Shown here piece after piece: positions 8,716 through 19,437 of a stretch of 64,000 nucleotides of DNA (its first letter is position 1; each line of letters opens with the position of its first letter). The DNA lies in assembly GCA_021646465.1 (NCBI GenBank), contig SOET01000001.1, positions 1 through 64,000 of the forward strand, read 5' to 3'. Under the pieces are notes generated by a model. That model was not told the DNA's origin, made no database searches, and saw only the letters and a list, made by a program, of their open reading frames with translations. Made by a program: the position numbers and the translations under genes. The stretch comes from Candidatus Kuenenia hertensis. Its GTDB lineage: Bacteria > Planctomycetota > Brocadiia > Brocadiales > Brocadiaceae.

Positions 8716-8916
8716 ATGAGAATTACCTTAAATGGCGAGATAAAAGAATGTCCTGCGGGAACCACCATAGACAAACTGCTTGAGCTATATAATATTGATA
8801 GGCACCGTACTGCGGTAGAGTTAAATTCACAAATTATCCCGCGGAAGGAGCTTTCTTCTCAAATATTAAAGGATGCTGATGTATTGGAAGTAGTAACTTT
8901 TGTAGGCGGCGGTTAA
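8716..8916 (+). CDS. thiS: Sulfur carrier protein ThiS
   Basis: A 66-residue ubiquitin-fold sulfur carrier for thiamine thiazole synthesis. It starts MRITLNGEIKECPAGTTID and ends with the required diglycine (VVTFVGGG), whose C-terminus is converted to thiocarboxylate. The ATG follows AGGAAGAAGG closely. It is the first gene of a thiS-thiG-hisF transcription unit, divergent from the DHH gene. I looked for a TPP riboswitch in the 131 upstream bases and saw none. The ThiF-type adenylyltransferase is not in the window. Confidence 0.95.
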   Translation: MRITLNGEIKECPAGTTIDKLLELYNIDRHRTAVELNSQIIPRKELSSQILKDADVLEVVTFVGGG

Positions 8917-8934
8917 TGCTGAAAAAGGGGATGC

Positions 8935-9696
8935 ATGGATAAAAAATTAAAGATAGGGCAGTATGAATTTACTTCCCGGCTTTTTGTTGGTACAGGGAAA
9001 TACCCTTCTCTTGATATTATGGAGAAGGCTTTAGATGCCAGCGGCGCTGAAGTGGTTACGGTTGCTGTCAGAAGGGCAAAAATCAATGAAACTGAATCCC
9101 TGTTAGATTGTATTGATACAAAAAAATATACCATCTTGCCCAATACAGCGGGATGTTATTCTGCCGACGAAGCAATTCGGGTTGCCCGTCTGGCCCGTGA
9201 AACAGGGTTATCTGATATGGTGAAACTTGAAGTTCTTGGCGACGAAAGAACGCTTTTGCCTGATCCGATAGACACCCTGAAAGCAACAACGGTGTTGGTC
9301 AAAGAAGGTTTTACTGTACTTGTATATACATCAGACGACCCCATTGTTGCGAAAAAATTAGAAGATGCAGGAGCTACGTGCGTTATGCCTGCGGGTTCTC
9401 CTATTGGGTCGGGGCAGGGCATCCTTAACAGAAACAACATAAGGATTATTCTTGAGTCTGCTAAGATTCCCATCATTGTTGATGCAGGGGTTGGTACTGC
9501 GTCAGACGTTGCAATGGCTATGGAACTTGGCTGTGAGGGTGTGTTGTTGAATACCGGTATTGCCCATGCAAAAGATCCTGTACGGATGGCAACAGCCATG
9601 AAATTAGCCTGCGAAGCGGGCCGGTTTGCATACCTCTCTGGCCGTATACCGAAGAGACTTTACGCAAAGGCGAGCAGTCCCGAAAAGGATTTTTAA
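8935..9696 (+). CDS. thiG: Thiazole synthase ThiG
   Basis: A 253-residue TIM-barrel enzyme that forms the thiazole phosphate ring from 1-deoxyxylulose-5-phosphate, dehydroglycine and ThiS thiocarboxylate. Motifs seen are [25 protein letters not shown] (with the catalytic lysine of the family in the following strands), [42 protein letters not shown] and [10 protein letters not shown]. Full length. ThiG lies 18 bases after thiS with a strong AAAGGGG ribosome-binding site, so the partners are translated from one message. Confidence 0.97.
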   Translation: MDKKLKIGQYEFTSRLFVGTGKYPSLDIMEKALDASGAEVVTVAVRRAKINETESLLDCIDTKKYTILPNTAGCYSADEAIRVARLARETGLSDMVKLEVLGDERTLLPDPIDTLKATTVLVKEGFTVLVYTSDDPIVAKKLEDAGATCVMPAGSPIGSGQGILNRNNIRIILESAKIPIIVDAGVGTASDVAMAMELGCEGVLLNTGIAHAKDPVRMATAMKLACEAGRFAYLSGRIPKRLYAKASSPEKDF

Positions 9697-9702
9697 ATCA
9701 AT

Positions 9703-10467
9703 ATGCTTGCGAAAAGAATTATACCTTGTCTGGACGTTAAAGACGGACGCGTCGTAAAGGGAACAAATTTTGTGAACCTGAAAGATGCGGGTGATCCGGT
9801 CGAAATTGCATCCTTATATGACAGGGAAGGGGCTGATGAATTAACTTTTCTTGACATTACTGCGTCTCATGAGAAAAGGGATATTATCCTTGATGTTGTT
9901 CGGAAGACAGCAGAACAGGTGTTTATCCCCTTTACCGTAGGGGGAGGGATTAGAAACATTGATGATGTTCGTAGATTGCTGAACGCAGGCGCTGATAAGG
10001 TTTCAATTAACACTGCCGTGGTAAAAAATCCGGAATTTGTCACAGAGGCTTCCAGAAGATTTGGAAGGCAATGCATTGTGGTTGCCATAGATGTTAAGAA
10101 GGTACAAGATAATGCAAAATGGGAGGTATACATAAATGGCGGCAGAACACCAACAGGATTAGACGCAGTTCGCTGGGCTATTGAAATGGAGGACAGAGGT
10201 GCGGGAGAGATACTGCTTACCAGTATGGATCATGATGGTACGAAAGACGGATACGGTATTGAATTGAACAAAACAATTTCGGAATCGGTAAACATACCAA
10301 TTATTGCGTCTGGTGGCGCTGGTAAACGGGAGCATTTTTATGATGTTTTTACAGAGGGAAAGGCAGATGCAGCCTTGGCGGCATCAATATTTCATTACCG
10401 AGAAATTTCCATTCGAGAGGTAAAGGAGTATTTAATCGGGAAAAATCTTGTTATGAGAATGAAATAG
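9703..10467 (+). CDS. hisF: Imidazole glycerol phosphate synthase cyclase subunit HisF
   Basis: A 254-residue TIM barrel that, with HisH, makes imidazole glycerol phosphate and AICAR in histidine synthesis. Signature segments are [51 protein letters not shown]-like (here [12 protein letters not shown]), [12 protein letters not shown] and IIASGGAG. Catalytic aspartates in CLDVKDG and TSMDHDG are present. It begins six bases after thiG and so is in the thi operon; no other his gene is nearby, an unusual partnership. Confidence 0.97.
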   Translation: MLAKRIIPCLDVKDGRVVKGTNFVNLKDAGDPVEIASLYDREGADELTFLDITASHEKRDIILDVVRKTAEQVFIPFTVGGGIRNIDDVRRLLNAGADKVSINTAVVKNPEFVTEASRRFGRQCIVVAIDVKKVQDNAKWEVYINGGRTPTGLDAVRWAIEMEDRGAGEILLTSMDHDGTKDGYGIELNKTISESVNIPIIASGGAGKREHFYDVFTEGKADAALAASIFHYREISIREVKEYLIGKNLVMRMK

Positions 10468-10558
10468 TAATTACGACAACATGTGCTGATTTCTTTACAA
10501 CACAACCTTTTCCAAACAATAGCAATATTCTTTACGTCTGTGCCGTATTTTACGCTAT

Positions 10559-12640
10559 TCATCCATGCGAATTGGTCAAATATATATCCCTGGTTATCCT
10601 TACTCCGGCTGTCGGGCAAACATTGACGCATTCCTCGCACCCATCGCAATGAGTCTTGCCTAAAGGAATGTTCATCATAGGAATAATGCGTGTTGAAAAA
10701 CCTCTTCCCGAATCACCCAGGATGTGGCACTTTTTAACTTCATCACACGCCCTTACACATGCATTGCAATTGATACACTTGTGTGTTTCCAAGATAACTT
10801 TTTCGTGCGAATTGTCAATTTTGTAAGTCCTTCTTGCCCCAACATACAAATTTTGATCGGCTTTATATTTTTGAGAATGTTTCTTTAGCAAACAGATATC
10901 TACGACATTACATCCGCATTCCAGACATCGTTTTGCCTCATCCGTCATCTCTTCTTTGGTAAAACCAAGTTCGACTTCTTCAAAATTGCCCGTTCGTTTT
11001 TCTACAGATAGTAAATCGATCTCTTTTCTTGTGCCAGATTTAAATGCTTCGAACATTTCAGGAGGCAAAGTATCCAGGTTCCCAGGATAGGAGCTGAAGC
11101 GGATTTCTTCTCCCACAACCTCTTCCCCGTTAAGGAACTGATTTATTGACTGAGCGGCTTTTCTTGCATCTGCTACAGCCCGAACTGCAAGATCAGGTCC
11201 TTTGTAACAGTCTCCGGCAACAAAGAGTTTTGGATCTGCAACGGTTTGATAGCTGTTTCCTTTTGTATCAAATAATCCCCATTTATTTACAGCCCTGTTT
11301 TTAACAAAAGAAAAATCTGTTTTCTGACCTATGGCCATGATAATAGAATCTGCTTCAATAGTAAATTCGCTGCCTTCAATAACCACAGGGCGCCTTCTTC
11401 CGCTCTCATCAGGTTCGCTGAGTTCCATTTTTACGCATGTTATTTTGAGGCCATTGCCAGATTTTTCTATCTTTGTAGGGTTGGTTAATACCTGGATATC
11501 CACCCCTTCTTCATAGGCATCGCGAACTTCAACATGATGGGCGGGCATTTCTTTTTCTGTTCGTCGATAAACCACCGTCGCCTTAGCGCCTAATCTCACA
11601 GAAGCCCTGGCGGCATCCATCGCAGTGCTTCCTCCTCCTGCGACAACAACTCGTTTTCCAACATGTACTGTTTCATATTTTGCCAATTTTTCGAGCAAAT
11701 CAATGCCGGAAAGAACTCCTGGCAAATCTTCTCCTTCTATCTTCATTGACGATGCTTTGGAAGCTCCTACTGCCAGGAGAACTGCGTCAGAATCCTGCAT
11801 GATTTTTTCAAAATCAACGTCCCTTCCTACTTCCGTATTATAATGAACAGTTATGCCTAATTGGTTTATTATGGCGTCTCCTTCCAAATCCATAACGTGT
11901 TCGGGCAGCCTATAGTATGGAATTCCGTAACGAAGCATTCCTCCATGTTTCGGATGGCGTTCGTAAATAGTTACTTCATGACCTTGTAATCTGAGATAGT
12001 AAGCAGCGGAAAGTCCTGCGGGGCCCGCCCCGATAATCGTTACCTTTTTGCCGGAAGATTTTTGGGGTAATTTTGGCAGAAAGGGGCCTCCTTCCTTTTC
12101 TTCCATATCGGCAATGTAACGTTTTTGAATACCAATTAATATTGACTTATCCACTTTTTGGCGTCGGCATACCTCTTCACATGGTCGTGGGCAAACTCGT
12201 CCTAAAACATTTGGGAAAGGGGCTTTTTCCCGAATAAGATTTGCCGCCTCTTTATAAAGGCCTCTGGCCTCTAAAAAAAGAAACCCCTGAATATCAATAT
12301 TTGCGGGGCATCCTTTTTGATTGCATGGTGCATAACAATCACCAAAATGATCAGAAAGGAGCAGGTTCAGGGCGGCTCTTCTGGCATCTTTTACTTTTTC
12401 ATTTTCCAGCTCCACAACCATGCCATTTTCCAACTTAGTGGAACAGGATGGCACCATCCCCCCTCGTCCGCTTTTTTGTTCAACAGTACAAACCCAACAA
12501 CTACCATAATGAGATATTTTTTCATTATGACAAAGAGTTGGAATATCTACACCCAGCGATTTGGCTGCATCATATATGGTCATACCAGCATCAAACTGAT
12601 AATCTTTTCCGTCGATAGTTACGTTAACTTTATTTGACAT
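10559..12640 (-). CDS. GltD-like NAD(P)/FAD oxidoreductase subunit with N-terminal 2Fe-2S and C-terminal 4Fe-4S domains
   Basis: A 693-residue electron-transfer flavoprotein. Residues 1-90 are a ferredoxin/NuoG-like 2Fe-2S domain (IPTLCHNEKISHYGSCWVC). Next is a GltD-type N-terminal cysteine region (VCPRPCEEVCRR), then an FAD fold (IIGAGPAGLSAAYYLRLQGH) and a nested NAD(P) fold (VAGGGSTAMDAARASVRLGA, VVYRR). The C-terminus carries cysteine motifs CLECGC, CINCNACVRAC and CDGCEECVNVCP for 4Fe-4S clusters. It follows the NuoF-like gene by two bases. The NuoE/NuoF/GltD-like trio resembles electron-bifurcating transhydrogenases of the StnABC/Bfu type and formate-dehydrogenase diaphorases. Which electron acceptors it uses cannot be told from sequence alone; no formate dehydrogenase or hydrogenase subunit is adjacent. 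Confidence 0.88.
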   Translation of the reverse strand: MSNKVNVTIDGKDYQFDAGMTIYDAAKSLGVDIPTLCHNEKISHYGSCWVCTVEQKSGRGGMVPSCSTKLENGMVVELENEKVKDARRAALNLLLSDHFGDCYAPCNQKGCPANIDIQGFLFLEARGLYKEAANLIREKAPFPNVLGRVCPRPCEEVCRRQKVDKSILIGIQKRYIADMEEKEGGPFLPKLPQKSSGKKVTIIGAGPAGLSAAYYLRLQGHEVTIYERHPKHGGMLRYGIPYYRLPEHVMDLEGDAIINQLGITVHYNTEVGRDVDFEKIMQDSDAVLLAVGASKASSMKIEGEDLPGVLSGIDLLEKLAKYETVHVGKRVVVAGGGSTAMDAARASVRLGAKATVVYRRTEKEMPAHHVEVRDAYEEGVDIQVLTNPTKIEKSGNGLKITCVKMELSEPDESGRRRPVVIEGSEFTIEADSIIMAIGQKTDFSFVKNRAVNKWGLFDTKGNSYQTVADPKLFVAGDCYKGPDLAVRAVADARKAAQSINQFLNGEEVVGEEIRFSSYPGNLDTLPPEMFEAFKSGTRKEIDLLSVEKRTGNFEEVELGFTKEEMTDEAKRCLECGCNVVDICLLKKHSQKYKADQNLYVGARRTYKIDNSHEKVILETHKCINCNACVRACDEVKKCHILGDSGRGFSTRIIPMMNIPLGKTHCDGCEECVNVCPTAGVRITRDIYLTNSHG

Positions 12641-12642
12641 GA

Positions 12643-14427
12643 TTATCCTTTTAAAATAGCATCAAATTTGCAGACTTCATAACACATTCCACACTTAATA
12701 CAGATTTTCTGGTCGATATGATGAATCTTTTTCGCTTCTCCCGTGATGGCATCTACCGGACAGTTTTTATAACACAGGTGACATCCGGTACACGACCCTT
12801 CAATAACGGAAAATTTGATAAGTTCTTTACATACGCCAGCTCTGCATTTGTTTTCTTTAATATGCTCGACATATTCGTCTCTAAAATATTTGAGTGTGGT
12901 CATAATAGGATTAGGTGCAGTTTTTCCCAATCCGCAGAGGGAAAGATCTTTCACTTTCCCCGAAAGCTCTTCTAATTCCTCTAAATCAGCCATACCTCCC
13001 CGACCTTCTGTTATTTTTTCCAAGATCTCCAGTAATCGCTTCGTTCCAATACGGCAGAAGGTACATTTACCGCATGATTCATTTTGTGTGAAGGTAAGGA
13101 AAAACTTTGCTACATCCACGACACACGTGTCTTCATCCATAACCACCATACCGCCGGAACCCATAATAGCACCAGTTGCGGAAATACTTTCATAGTCCAC
13201 CGGCGTATCAAGCAAGTTTTCAGGGACACAACCACCGGAAGGTCCGCCTAATTGAACTGCTTTAAAAGGCTTTCCTGAAGAGGTTCCGCCTCCAATAGTA
13301 TATATAATATCTCGTAAAGGTACTCCCATATCAACTTCAATAAGTCCACCCCGGGCAATTTTTCCGGCAAGGGAAAAAACCTTCGTTCCTTTGCTTTTTT
13401 CGGTTCCATATGAGGCATATGTTTCCGCACCATTTTTGATAATCCATGGTATAGAGGCCAGTGTTTCTACATTATTGATGTTTGTAGGGTATCCCCATAA
13501 CCCTGATGCAGCCGGGAAAGGCGGTTTAAGTCTCGGGTGACCGCGGTCCCCTTCTATAGAAGCAATCAGTGCGGTTTCTTCACCACAAACAAAAGCTCCT
13601 GCGCCTTCTTTAATTTTCAGGTGAAAGGAAAAACCGCTATTTAATATGTTGTGTCCCAGGAGGTTTTTTTCTGTCGCTTGTTTTATAGCTGATTTTAATC
13701 GCTTTATTGCTAACGGATATTCAGCACGAACGTATACATAGCCGTGTTCTGCGCCGATTGCGTATCCCCCGATTATTAACCCCTCGATCACCTTATGTGG
13801 GTCGCCTTCCAAAACAGCACGATCCATAAATGCGCCGGGATCACCTTCATCTGCATTGCAGATCATGTACTTTTTCTCACCGGTGTTATTTCTCACAAAT
13901 TGCCATTTGAGACCTGTTGGGAATCCAGCCCCTCCGCGGCCTCTCAACCCTGATGTCTTTATTTCATCAATAACCTGCTGAGGAGGCATAGTGTTCAAAA
14001 CTTTTTTAACCGCTTCGTAGCCGCCATTTTCAATATAGGGTTCAATATCATCGGGATCGATAATTCCACAGTTTTCTAAGACAATTTTATGCTGTTTCTG
14101 CCGGAATTCTTCCTTTTTATCAGGTTGTCGGGAGTTTTCAATAATAAATTTTTCATCAATTGCACCCTGGCTAAGAAGCGGTTCCAATATTTTGTCCACG
14201 TCTTTCTTATGGACGTTTCCCAGCATCAGATAGTTGCCATCAGGATAAAACACTTCCATGATAGGTTCTTTAAAACACATTCCATTACATGATGTATGGC
14301 TTAAAGAGGCATTACAATTGTTTCCCATCTTTGAAGCCAGTTCTTCATAGAGCTCTTTTGCTCCGGCAGCTATACCACAGCTTCCCAAACCAACTACGAA
14401 TTTGATATGTTGATTATTCTTTTCCAT
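12643..14427 (-). CDS. NuoF/HydB-like NADH-binding flavoprotein subunit
   Basis: A 594-residue subunit with an N-terminal thioredoxin-like 2Fe-2S domain (residues 1-105), then the complex I 51-kDa fold with the NADH/FMN site [14 protein letters not shown] and [14 protein letters not shown], the SLBB region, the 4Fe-4S motif [13 protein letters not shown], and a C-terminal 2x4Fe-4S ferredoxin domain ([12 protein letters not shown] and [12 protein letters not shown]). The extra N- and C-terminal Fe-S domains are typical of HydB and related soluble, potentially bifurcating enzymes and are absent from complex I NuoF. It overlaps the NuoE-like gene by 14 bases and abuts the GltD-like gene, so all three are co-expressed. 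Confidence 0.92.
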   Translation of the reverse strand: MEKNNQHIKFVVGLGSCGIAAGAKELYEELASKMGNNCNASLSHTSCNGMCFKEPIMEVFYPDGNYLMLGNVHKKDVDKILEPLLSQGAIDEKFIIENSRQPDKKEEFRQKQHKIVLENCGIIDPDDIEPYIENGGYEAVKKVLNTMPPQQVIDEIKTSGLRGRGGAGFPTGLKWQFVRNNTGEKKYMICNADEGDPGAFMDRAVLEGDPHKVIEGLIIGGYAIGAEHGYVYVRAEYPLAIKRLKSAIKQATEKNLLGHNILNSGFSFHLKIKEGAGAFVCGEETALIASIEGDRGHPRLKPPFPAASGLWGYPTNINNVETLASIPWIIKNGAETYASYGTEKSKGTKVFSLAGKIARGGLIEVDMGVPLRDIIYTIGGGTSSGKPFKAVQLGGPSGGCVPENLLDTPVDYESISATGAIMGSGGMVVMDEDTCVVDVAKFFLTFTQNESCGKCTFCRIGTKRLLEILEKITEGRGGMADLEELEELSGKVKDLSLCGLGKTAPNPIMTTLKYFRDEYVEHIKENKCRAGVCKELIKFSVIEGSCTGCHLCYKNCPVDAITGEAKKIHHIDQKICIKCGMCYEVCKFDAILKG

Positions 14428-14872
14428 ATTTTTTCAATGTCCCCCGCACTTTTGCCGACGACAGTCCTCCATAAACATCTTCATTAATCATAACTACGGG
14501 GGCGAGAGAACAACACCCGAGACAAGCTACGGTTTCCATGGAGAACTCTCCATCTTCTGTTGTCTGATCCATATTAATGCCCAACTGATCTTTAAGTGCT
14601 ACGATGGTAATATCGGCTCCTTTCACATGGCAGGCAGTGCCCTTGCACACTTTAATGGCATTTTTCCCTTTGGGGGTTAATTTAAACTGTGCGTAAAACG
14701 TTGCCACGCCATAGAGATGGGTTTTCGTTATCTCCGACTCCTCACAAACCTGGTCTAAGATATCAAGCGGGAGGTATCCATAATCCCCTTGAATCGCCTG
14801 TAAAATAGGGATAGAAGCTTCTTTTGTATTGCCGTAGTTTTCTAAATATTTTTTTACGTTAGATTGAGACAT
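14414..14872 (-). CDS. NuoE-like thioredoxin-fold 2Fe-2S subunit
   Basis: A 152-residue 24-kDa-type subunit. It has the N-terminal helical domain ([26 protein letters not shown]) and the thioredoxin-like 2Fe-2S domain with four ligands in [12 protein letters not shown] and [12 protein letters not shown]. It would pass electrons to or from the FMN site of the adjacent NuoF-like subunit. It is the first gene of the three-gene minus-strand operon and starts at the ATG at 14872, divergent from dnaG. Confidence 0.94.
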   Translation of the reverse strand: MSQSNVKKYLENYGNTKEASIPILQAIQGDYGYLPLDILDQVCEESEITKTHLYGVATFYAQFKLTPKGKNAIKVCKGTACHVKGADITIVALKDQLGINMDQTTEDGEFSMETVACLGCCSLAPVVMINEDVYGGLSSAKVRGTLKKYGKE

Positions 14873-14998
14873 TTTTTATACCAGATATATTTTTACAGGA
14901 TAAATAAAAATTCAATTTAGTCATTAAAACTTATATTAAAACATAAAAAAATAAAATTACAAGTTTTTAAATTATCTTGACAATTATATCTCAATATA

Positions 14999-15027
14999 TT
15001 GACATTAATTTATTATGGTGATATAAT
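14999..15027 (+). promoter_or_regulatory. Consensus sigma70 promoter for dnaG-rpoD
   Basis: TTGACA at 14999-15004 and TATAAT at 15022-15027 are separated by exactly 17 bases, a perfect match to the housekeeping consensus. Transcription would start near 15034, about 48 bases before the dnaG ATG. A second TTGACA lies 22 bases upstream at 14977-14982 without a matching -10 box. Confidence 0.85.
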
Positions 15028-15081
15028 TAAAATTTTATATCGGCAATATTTATTTCAATTATCTTTCCTGTTACCAATTTA

Positions 15082-16875
15082 ATGGTAAATTTTATTCCAC
15101 AAGAAAAGATTGCAGAGATTCAGCTTGCCACAGATATAGTTCAGATCATCTCAGAATACGTCCAGTTAAAGCAGAGCGGGAAAAATTTTATTGGTTTGTG
15201 CCCTTTCCATTCAGAGAAAACCCCTTCTTTCGTTGTTACTCCGGACAGGAAAATTTTCAAATGCTTTGGGTGTGGGGAGGGGGGGACAGTTTTTCAATTT
15301 ATTATGAAACAGGAGGGGGTGGATTTTGTAGAGGCCGTAAAACTAGTGGCCTCAAAATCGCGTGTTGATCTTGCAGAAATATTTGTGAAAGATACATCCC
15401 GTTCTGCCTCAAAAAAGACAGGTCTTTACGAAACTACCAGATTTGCTGCCACCTTTTACCAGAATATCTTATTCGACAAAATTAAGGGGAAAAAGGCAAG
15501 AGACTATTTGTTGAAACGTCAGATAAATAACCAATCTGTAAAAAACTTTTGCCTTGGCTATGCACCGGCGGATTGGGATTCATTGATAAAAATCTGCAAA
15601 GGGCGCAATGTTTCGACGAACCTGTTGCAGCAGGCAGGATTAATTATACAAAAAAAGGATGGAAGTTCTTGTTATGACCGCTTTCGAGACAGGCTGATAT
15701 TTCCAATATTCGATGTAAGAAGGCAGGTGGTGGGTTTTGGCGGGAGGGCGCTGAATGATTCACTGCCAAAATACCTAAATTCCCCGGAAACGATTCTTTT
15801 TAATAAAAGTAATGTTCTGTACGGTATTGATATTGCCAAAAGTGCCATATTAAAACAAAAAAAAGTAATACTCATGGAAGGGTACACAGATGTAATAATG
15901 TCGCATCAACATGGAATAGAATGGGCTGTCGCAGTACTTGGGACTGCTATCTCAAAGCAGCATTTAAGGACTTTGAGGCAATATTGCAATCAGGTAATAC
16001 TTCTCATGGACTCTGATATTGCTGGTCAAAGCTCTTCAGATAGAAATCTGGATACCTTTGTTGAAGAAGAATTCGATGTAAAAATTGCCCAATTACCAAA
16101 AGGATATGATCCGTGTGATTTTTTACTGGCGGAAGGGCATGAAAAGTTCTTAACATATATTGATAATGCAAAGGACTTTTTTTATTTTAAGATTGAATTT
16201 GCCACATCTAAATGGGATATGTCCACCGTTCATGGTAAAGCGAGTGCTCTTAATTATGTCCTTGCAACGGCCATGAAGATGCCGGATGCTATAAAACGCA
16301 ACTTACTTATCAAATTGATTTCCGAAAAAATGTCTGTTGATGAAGTAACATTGCATGCACATATTAAAAAACTTAGAAAACCGCCTTCCGCTCACGACAA
16401 TAACAAGATAGTAAAACAGCGAATGGATGCGTCTTCGTTGGCGGAACGGGAAATTTTATATTTGATGTTGTATTGCAACAGTCTTATACCAAGGGTAATG
16501 GAAGAGACGGTATTGGAAGAATTTGACAACAAGGACTTTCTTAAGATAGCTAAAAAATTAGTGGAGATATATCAGGAAAATACCGTTGTAAGAGAAGAAG
16601 ACGTGTTGCACTTAGTTGATGATGTGCGGCTGAATAAATTACTGATGGATATTGTAACAACCAGGGAATTTCAAGGTATTACCGATTACAGTGAGAGATT
16701 TGAGGCATGTCTTCTTTTCTTTAAGAGACGAAACAGAAAAAGGGAAATCCACCATACAAAGAAAAAGATGCGGGAAACCACACAGTCTGGTCATAAAGAA
16801 GAAGATATTGTTATGTTGCTGGAAGAATTTCATAAAAAGAACAGAAGTATTCATGCATTAAAAAATAAAAACTAG
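15082..16875 (+). CDS. dnaG: DNA primase
   Basis: A 597-residue primase that lays RNA primers at the replication fork. The N-terminal zinc-binding domain has CPFHSEKTPSFVVTPDRKIF followed by CFGCGEGG. The RNA polymerase domain shows YDRFRDRLIFPI, VVGFGGRAL and PKYLNSPET, and the TOPRIM core has LMEGYTDVIM and LLMDSDIAG, with the metal-binding acidic residues. The C-terminal 150 residues form the less conserved helicase-binding domain. The ATG at 15082 has a weak Shine-Dalgarno. rpoD follows on the same strand, the classic macromolecular-synthesis arrangement (without rpsU). Confidence 0.97.
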   Translation: MVNFIPQEKIAEIQLATDIVQIISEYVQLKQSGKNFIGLCPFHSEKTPSFVVTPDRKIFKCFGCGEGGTVFQFIMKQEGVDFVEAVKLVASKSRVDLAEIFVKDTSRSASKKTGLYETTRFAATFYQNILFDKIKGKKARDYLLKRQINNQSVKNFCLGYAPADWDSLIKICKGRNVSTNLLQQAGLIIQKKDGSSCYDRFRDRLIFPIFDVRRQVVGFGGRALNDSLPKYLNSPETILFNKSNVLYGIDIAKSAILKQKKVILMEGYTDVIMSHQHGIEWAVAVLGTAISKQHLRTLRQYCNQVILLMDSDIAGQSSSDRNLDTFVEEEFDVKIAQLPKGYDPCDFLLAEGHEKFLTYIDNAKDFFYFKIEFATSKWDMSTVHGKASALNYVLATAMKMPDAIKRNLLIKLISEKMSVDEVTLHAHIKKLRKPPSAHDNNKIVKQRMDASSLAEREILYLMLYCNSLIPRVMEETVLEEFDNKDFLKIAKKLVEIYQENTVVREEDVLHLVDDVRLNKLLMDIVTTREFQGITDYSERFEACLLFFKRRNRKREIHHTKKKMRETTQSGHKEEDIVMLLEEFHKKNRSIHALKNKN

Positions 16876-16986
16876 TGCCATTTTTCATGCATGGGAATAT
16901 GAAATAAAGTTTATAGGGACGGTAAAACGAATCTTTTCCTGCTTTATTTTATAGGATGAATAATACAAGGGAGGTCTAATCTCTGA

Positions 16987-18645
16987 ATGGAAAACTTGAA
17001 TCAAAAAATTAAACAACTCGCGCAAAAGGGTAAAGAAAAGGGGTATTTAACATACGAAGAGCTCAACGATATGTTGCCTGATGATGCGGAAATTTCACCG
17101 GAAAAAATAGATGACATCTTAATGATGTTAGATGAACTGGGAATTGATTTGATTGACGAGGCAGAGATTGAGAGTCGTGAAATTGTTGATTCTGAAGAAA
17201 CAGAGACTTATTCGGAAGGTGAATTTGGATTTGGTGAGATTACTGCTGTTACGGAGAAAATAGATGATCCTGTGCGGATGTATTTGACTCAGATGGGAGA
17301 GATTCCCTTGCTTACGCGGGAGGAGGAAATCATGCTCGCCAAAAAAATAGAGATTACACGACGGGGTTTTTTGAAAAAAGTTTTGCATTCTGACCTTTCT
17401 TTGCAGGCTTGTTTGAAGATAGTCGAGGATGTAAACAATGGGGAACTCTCTTTTGACCGTACACTAAAAGTTGATGCAATGGTAGAAAATTACAAAGATG
17501 AAATATTGGAGGAGTTTCCCAGGAGTGCGAGGTATTTGCGGTCGATTATTCAGAAAAACAAAGAAGACTATCAGCGTTTGAAACGAAAACAAACTTCAGA
17601 GAAAGAAAAGATAAGACTGCTTAGAACGATCAGGAACAGAAGGCGGAAGGGTATCAGCCGCCTGGAAGAAATTAATATCCGAACTAAAAGAATACAACCG
17701 ATGATGAAGAGGCTCCAGGAGATTGCGGATGAAATGGAGCAGATTGAACAACAGATCGGAGATAAAAAAGGTCGTTCCAAGTCCAATAATCGTCATCATA
17801 AAGAATTAGAGGAACAATATGTGGCTTTGGAAAATACCGTTTTGGAAACAGGTGAACGGTTGAAACGCCGCTTGCATTCAATCGAAACGATTTACAAAGA
17901 ACATGAGGCTGCCAAAAGAAAACTTTCCGGGGCGAATCTAAGATTGGTGGTGAGCATTGCGAAAAAATATAGAAACCGTGGTTTAAGCTTCCTGGATCTT
18001 ATTCAGGAGGGGAATACGGGACTTATGCGCGCAGTAGACAAGTATGAATATCGGCGAGGGTATAAATTTAGCACCTACGCAACCTGGTGGATACGTCAGG
18101 CGATTACCCGTTCCATTGCGGATCAGGCGAGAACGATCCGCATTCCCGTACATATGATTGAGACCATGAGCAAGATACGGAATATCTCAAAAAAACTGTT
18201 ACAGGATAAAGGACGGGAGCCGACAATAGAAGAGATTGCAAGAGAGGTAAAGATATCAGTGGCAGAGGCACGAAGGGTGTTGAAAATATCGCGGCATCAG
18301 ATTTCTTTGGACCGTCCCGTTGGGGAAAGTGAAGATAGTTCTTTCGGAGATTTTATTGAAGACGAAAAGGCAGAATCACCGGTTGCCGCAGCAACACAGG
18401 AAATGTTAAAGGATAAGATCGAATCAGTACTGGAAACGTTGACATACCGTGAAAGAGAGATCATAAAACTTCGCTATGGCATCGGAGACGGTTATACCTA
18501 TACCCTTGAAGAAGTGGGGAAGATTTTTAAAGTGACAAGAGAAAGAGTACGTCAGATAGAAGCAAAAGCCGTGCGGAAATTACAGCATCCGATCAGAAGC
18601 AGAAAATTGGAAGGATTTTTGGACGGCATTGGCAGTACTCTATAG
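16987..18645 (+). CDS. rpoD: RNA polymerase primary sigma factor (sigma-70)
   Basis: A 552-residue housekeeping sigma factor. It has region 1.1 (N-terminal, acidic after residue 50), region 1.2 beginning [20 protein letters not shown], a long charged non-conserved region with coiled-coil character (residues about 180-300), regions 2.1-2.4 ([20 protein letters not shown], then [20 protein letters not shown], then [13 protein letters not shown]), region 3, and region 4 with the -35-binding HTH ([17 protein letters not shown]). GGGAGG precedes the ATG at 16987. It follows dnaG by 111 bases and probably shares its promoter. Confidence 0.98.
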   Translation: MENLNQKIKQLAQKGKEKGYLTYEELNDMLPDDAEISPEKIDDILMMLDELGIDLIDEAEIESREIVDSEETETYSEGEFGFGEITAVTEKIDDPVRMYLTQMGEIPLLTREEEIMLAKKIEITRRGFLKKVLHSDLSLQACLKIVEDVNNGELSFDRTLKVDAMVENYKDEILEEFPRSARYLRSIIQKNKEDYQRLKRKQTSEKEKIRLLRTIRNRRRKGISRLEEINIRTKRIQPMMKRLQEIADEMEQIEQQIGDKKGRSKSNNRHHKELEEQYVALENTVLETGERLKRRLHSIETIYKEHEAAKRKLSGANLRLVVSIAKKYRNRGLSFLDLIQEGNTGLMRAVDKYEYRRGYKFSTYATWWIRQAITRSIADQARTIRIPVHMIETMSKIRNISKKLLQDKGREPTIEEIAREVKISVAEARRVLKISRHQISLDRPVGESEDSSFGDFIEDEKAESPVAAATQEMLKDKIESVLETLTYREREIIKLRYGIGDGYTYTLEEVGKIFKVTRERVRQIEAKAVRKLQHPIRSRKLEGFLDGIGSTL

Positions 18646-18697
18646 AACGTGATTTAGTAAATCCGGCATAGGTGATTTATAAAGTGATAGGAAATCA

Positions 18698-19435
18698 ATG
18701 ACTGAAAAAATAGAAGTACTTCGCAGATTACAATCAATAGACACCAAAATAAAAAGATTGGAAGGCGATAAACTTTACAGATCCCATGATGTTGAAAAAA
18801 AGAAAGACGAGATAAAACGAAAGAGGGATACGTTGGCAAGTATTGTTGCCGAGACAAAGAATTATCAAAAGAGTATCGGCCTGAAAGAACTTGAATTGAA
18901 AACGAAAGAGGAAGAGATTCACAAATTAAGCGTGCAGATGAATCAGGCGAAAACGAATAAAGAGTTTAGCGCATTCAAAACGGAGATTGGGGGTAAGGAA
19001 GCGGATAAATCGGTAATAGAAGATGCCATACTTGGAATGATAACAAAATATGAGGAGATGCAGCAAAGGCAGCGGGAGTTTGAAAAAGAAATTGAGCATG
19101 AGGAAGTTTCTTCAAAAGAACTCCAAAAAAAGGTAGAAGATAATATTAAAGAGATGGATACAAAAATTACAGCGTTCAAGGAAAAACGGAATAAATACAC
19201 ATCTCTCCTCGATGATAATACTTTGCAGCAATATAATAGATTGGTAAGCCATAAGGATGGTATTGCTGTTGCCGGTATTGTAAACAAGGTGTGTCAGAGT
19301 TGTTTTATGTCTGTTACCTCTCAAACAGTCAATCAGCTTATGTCTAAGAAAGAACTCACCTTTTGTCACAGTTGCGGCAGGATTTTGTATTTGGATGACG
19401 GAAGCGATGAGTTGGAGGATATAGAGAATATATAA
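18698..19435 (+). CDS. Coiled-coil protein with C4 zinc ribbon (CT398/DUF164-like)
   Basis: A 245-residue cytoplasmic protein. Residues 1-175 are heavily charged heptad-like sequence forming long antiparallel coiled coils; the C-terminus holds a C4 zinc ribbon with cysteine pairs CQSC and CHSC about 25 residues apart (VCQSCFMSV and TFCHSCGRILY). This is the layout of the zinc-ribbon family represented by chlamydial CT398, suggested to bind sigma54 or nucleic acid in some bacteria. It follows rpoD closely on the same strand and precedes the RNase P RNA. Confidence 0.86.
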   Translation: MTEKIEVLRRLQSIDTKIKRLEGDKLYRSHDVEKKKDEIKRKRDTLASIVAETKNYQKSIGLKELELKTKEEEIHKLSVQMNQAKTNKEFSAFKTEIGGKEADKSVIEDAILGMITKYEEMQQRQREFEKEIEHEEVSSKELQKKVEDNIKEMDTKITAFKEKRNKYTSLLDDNTLQQYNRLVSHKDGIAVAGIVNKVCQSCFMSVTSQTVNQLMSKKELTFCHSCGRILYLDDGSDELEDIENI

Positions 19436-19437
19436 AA

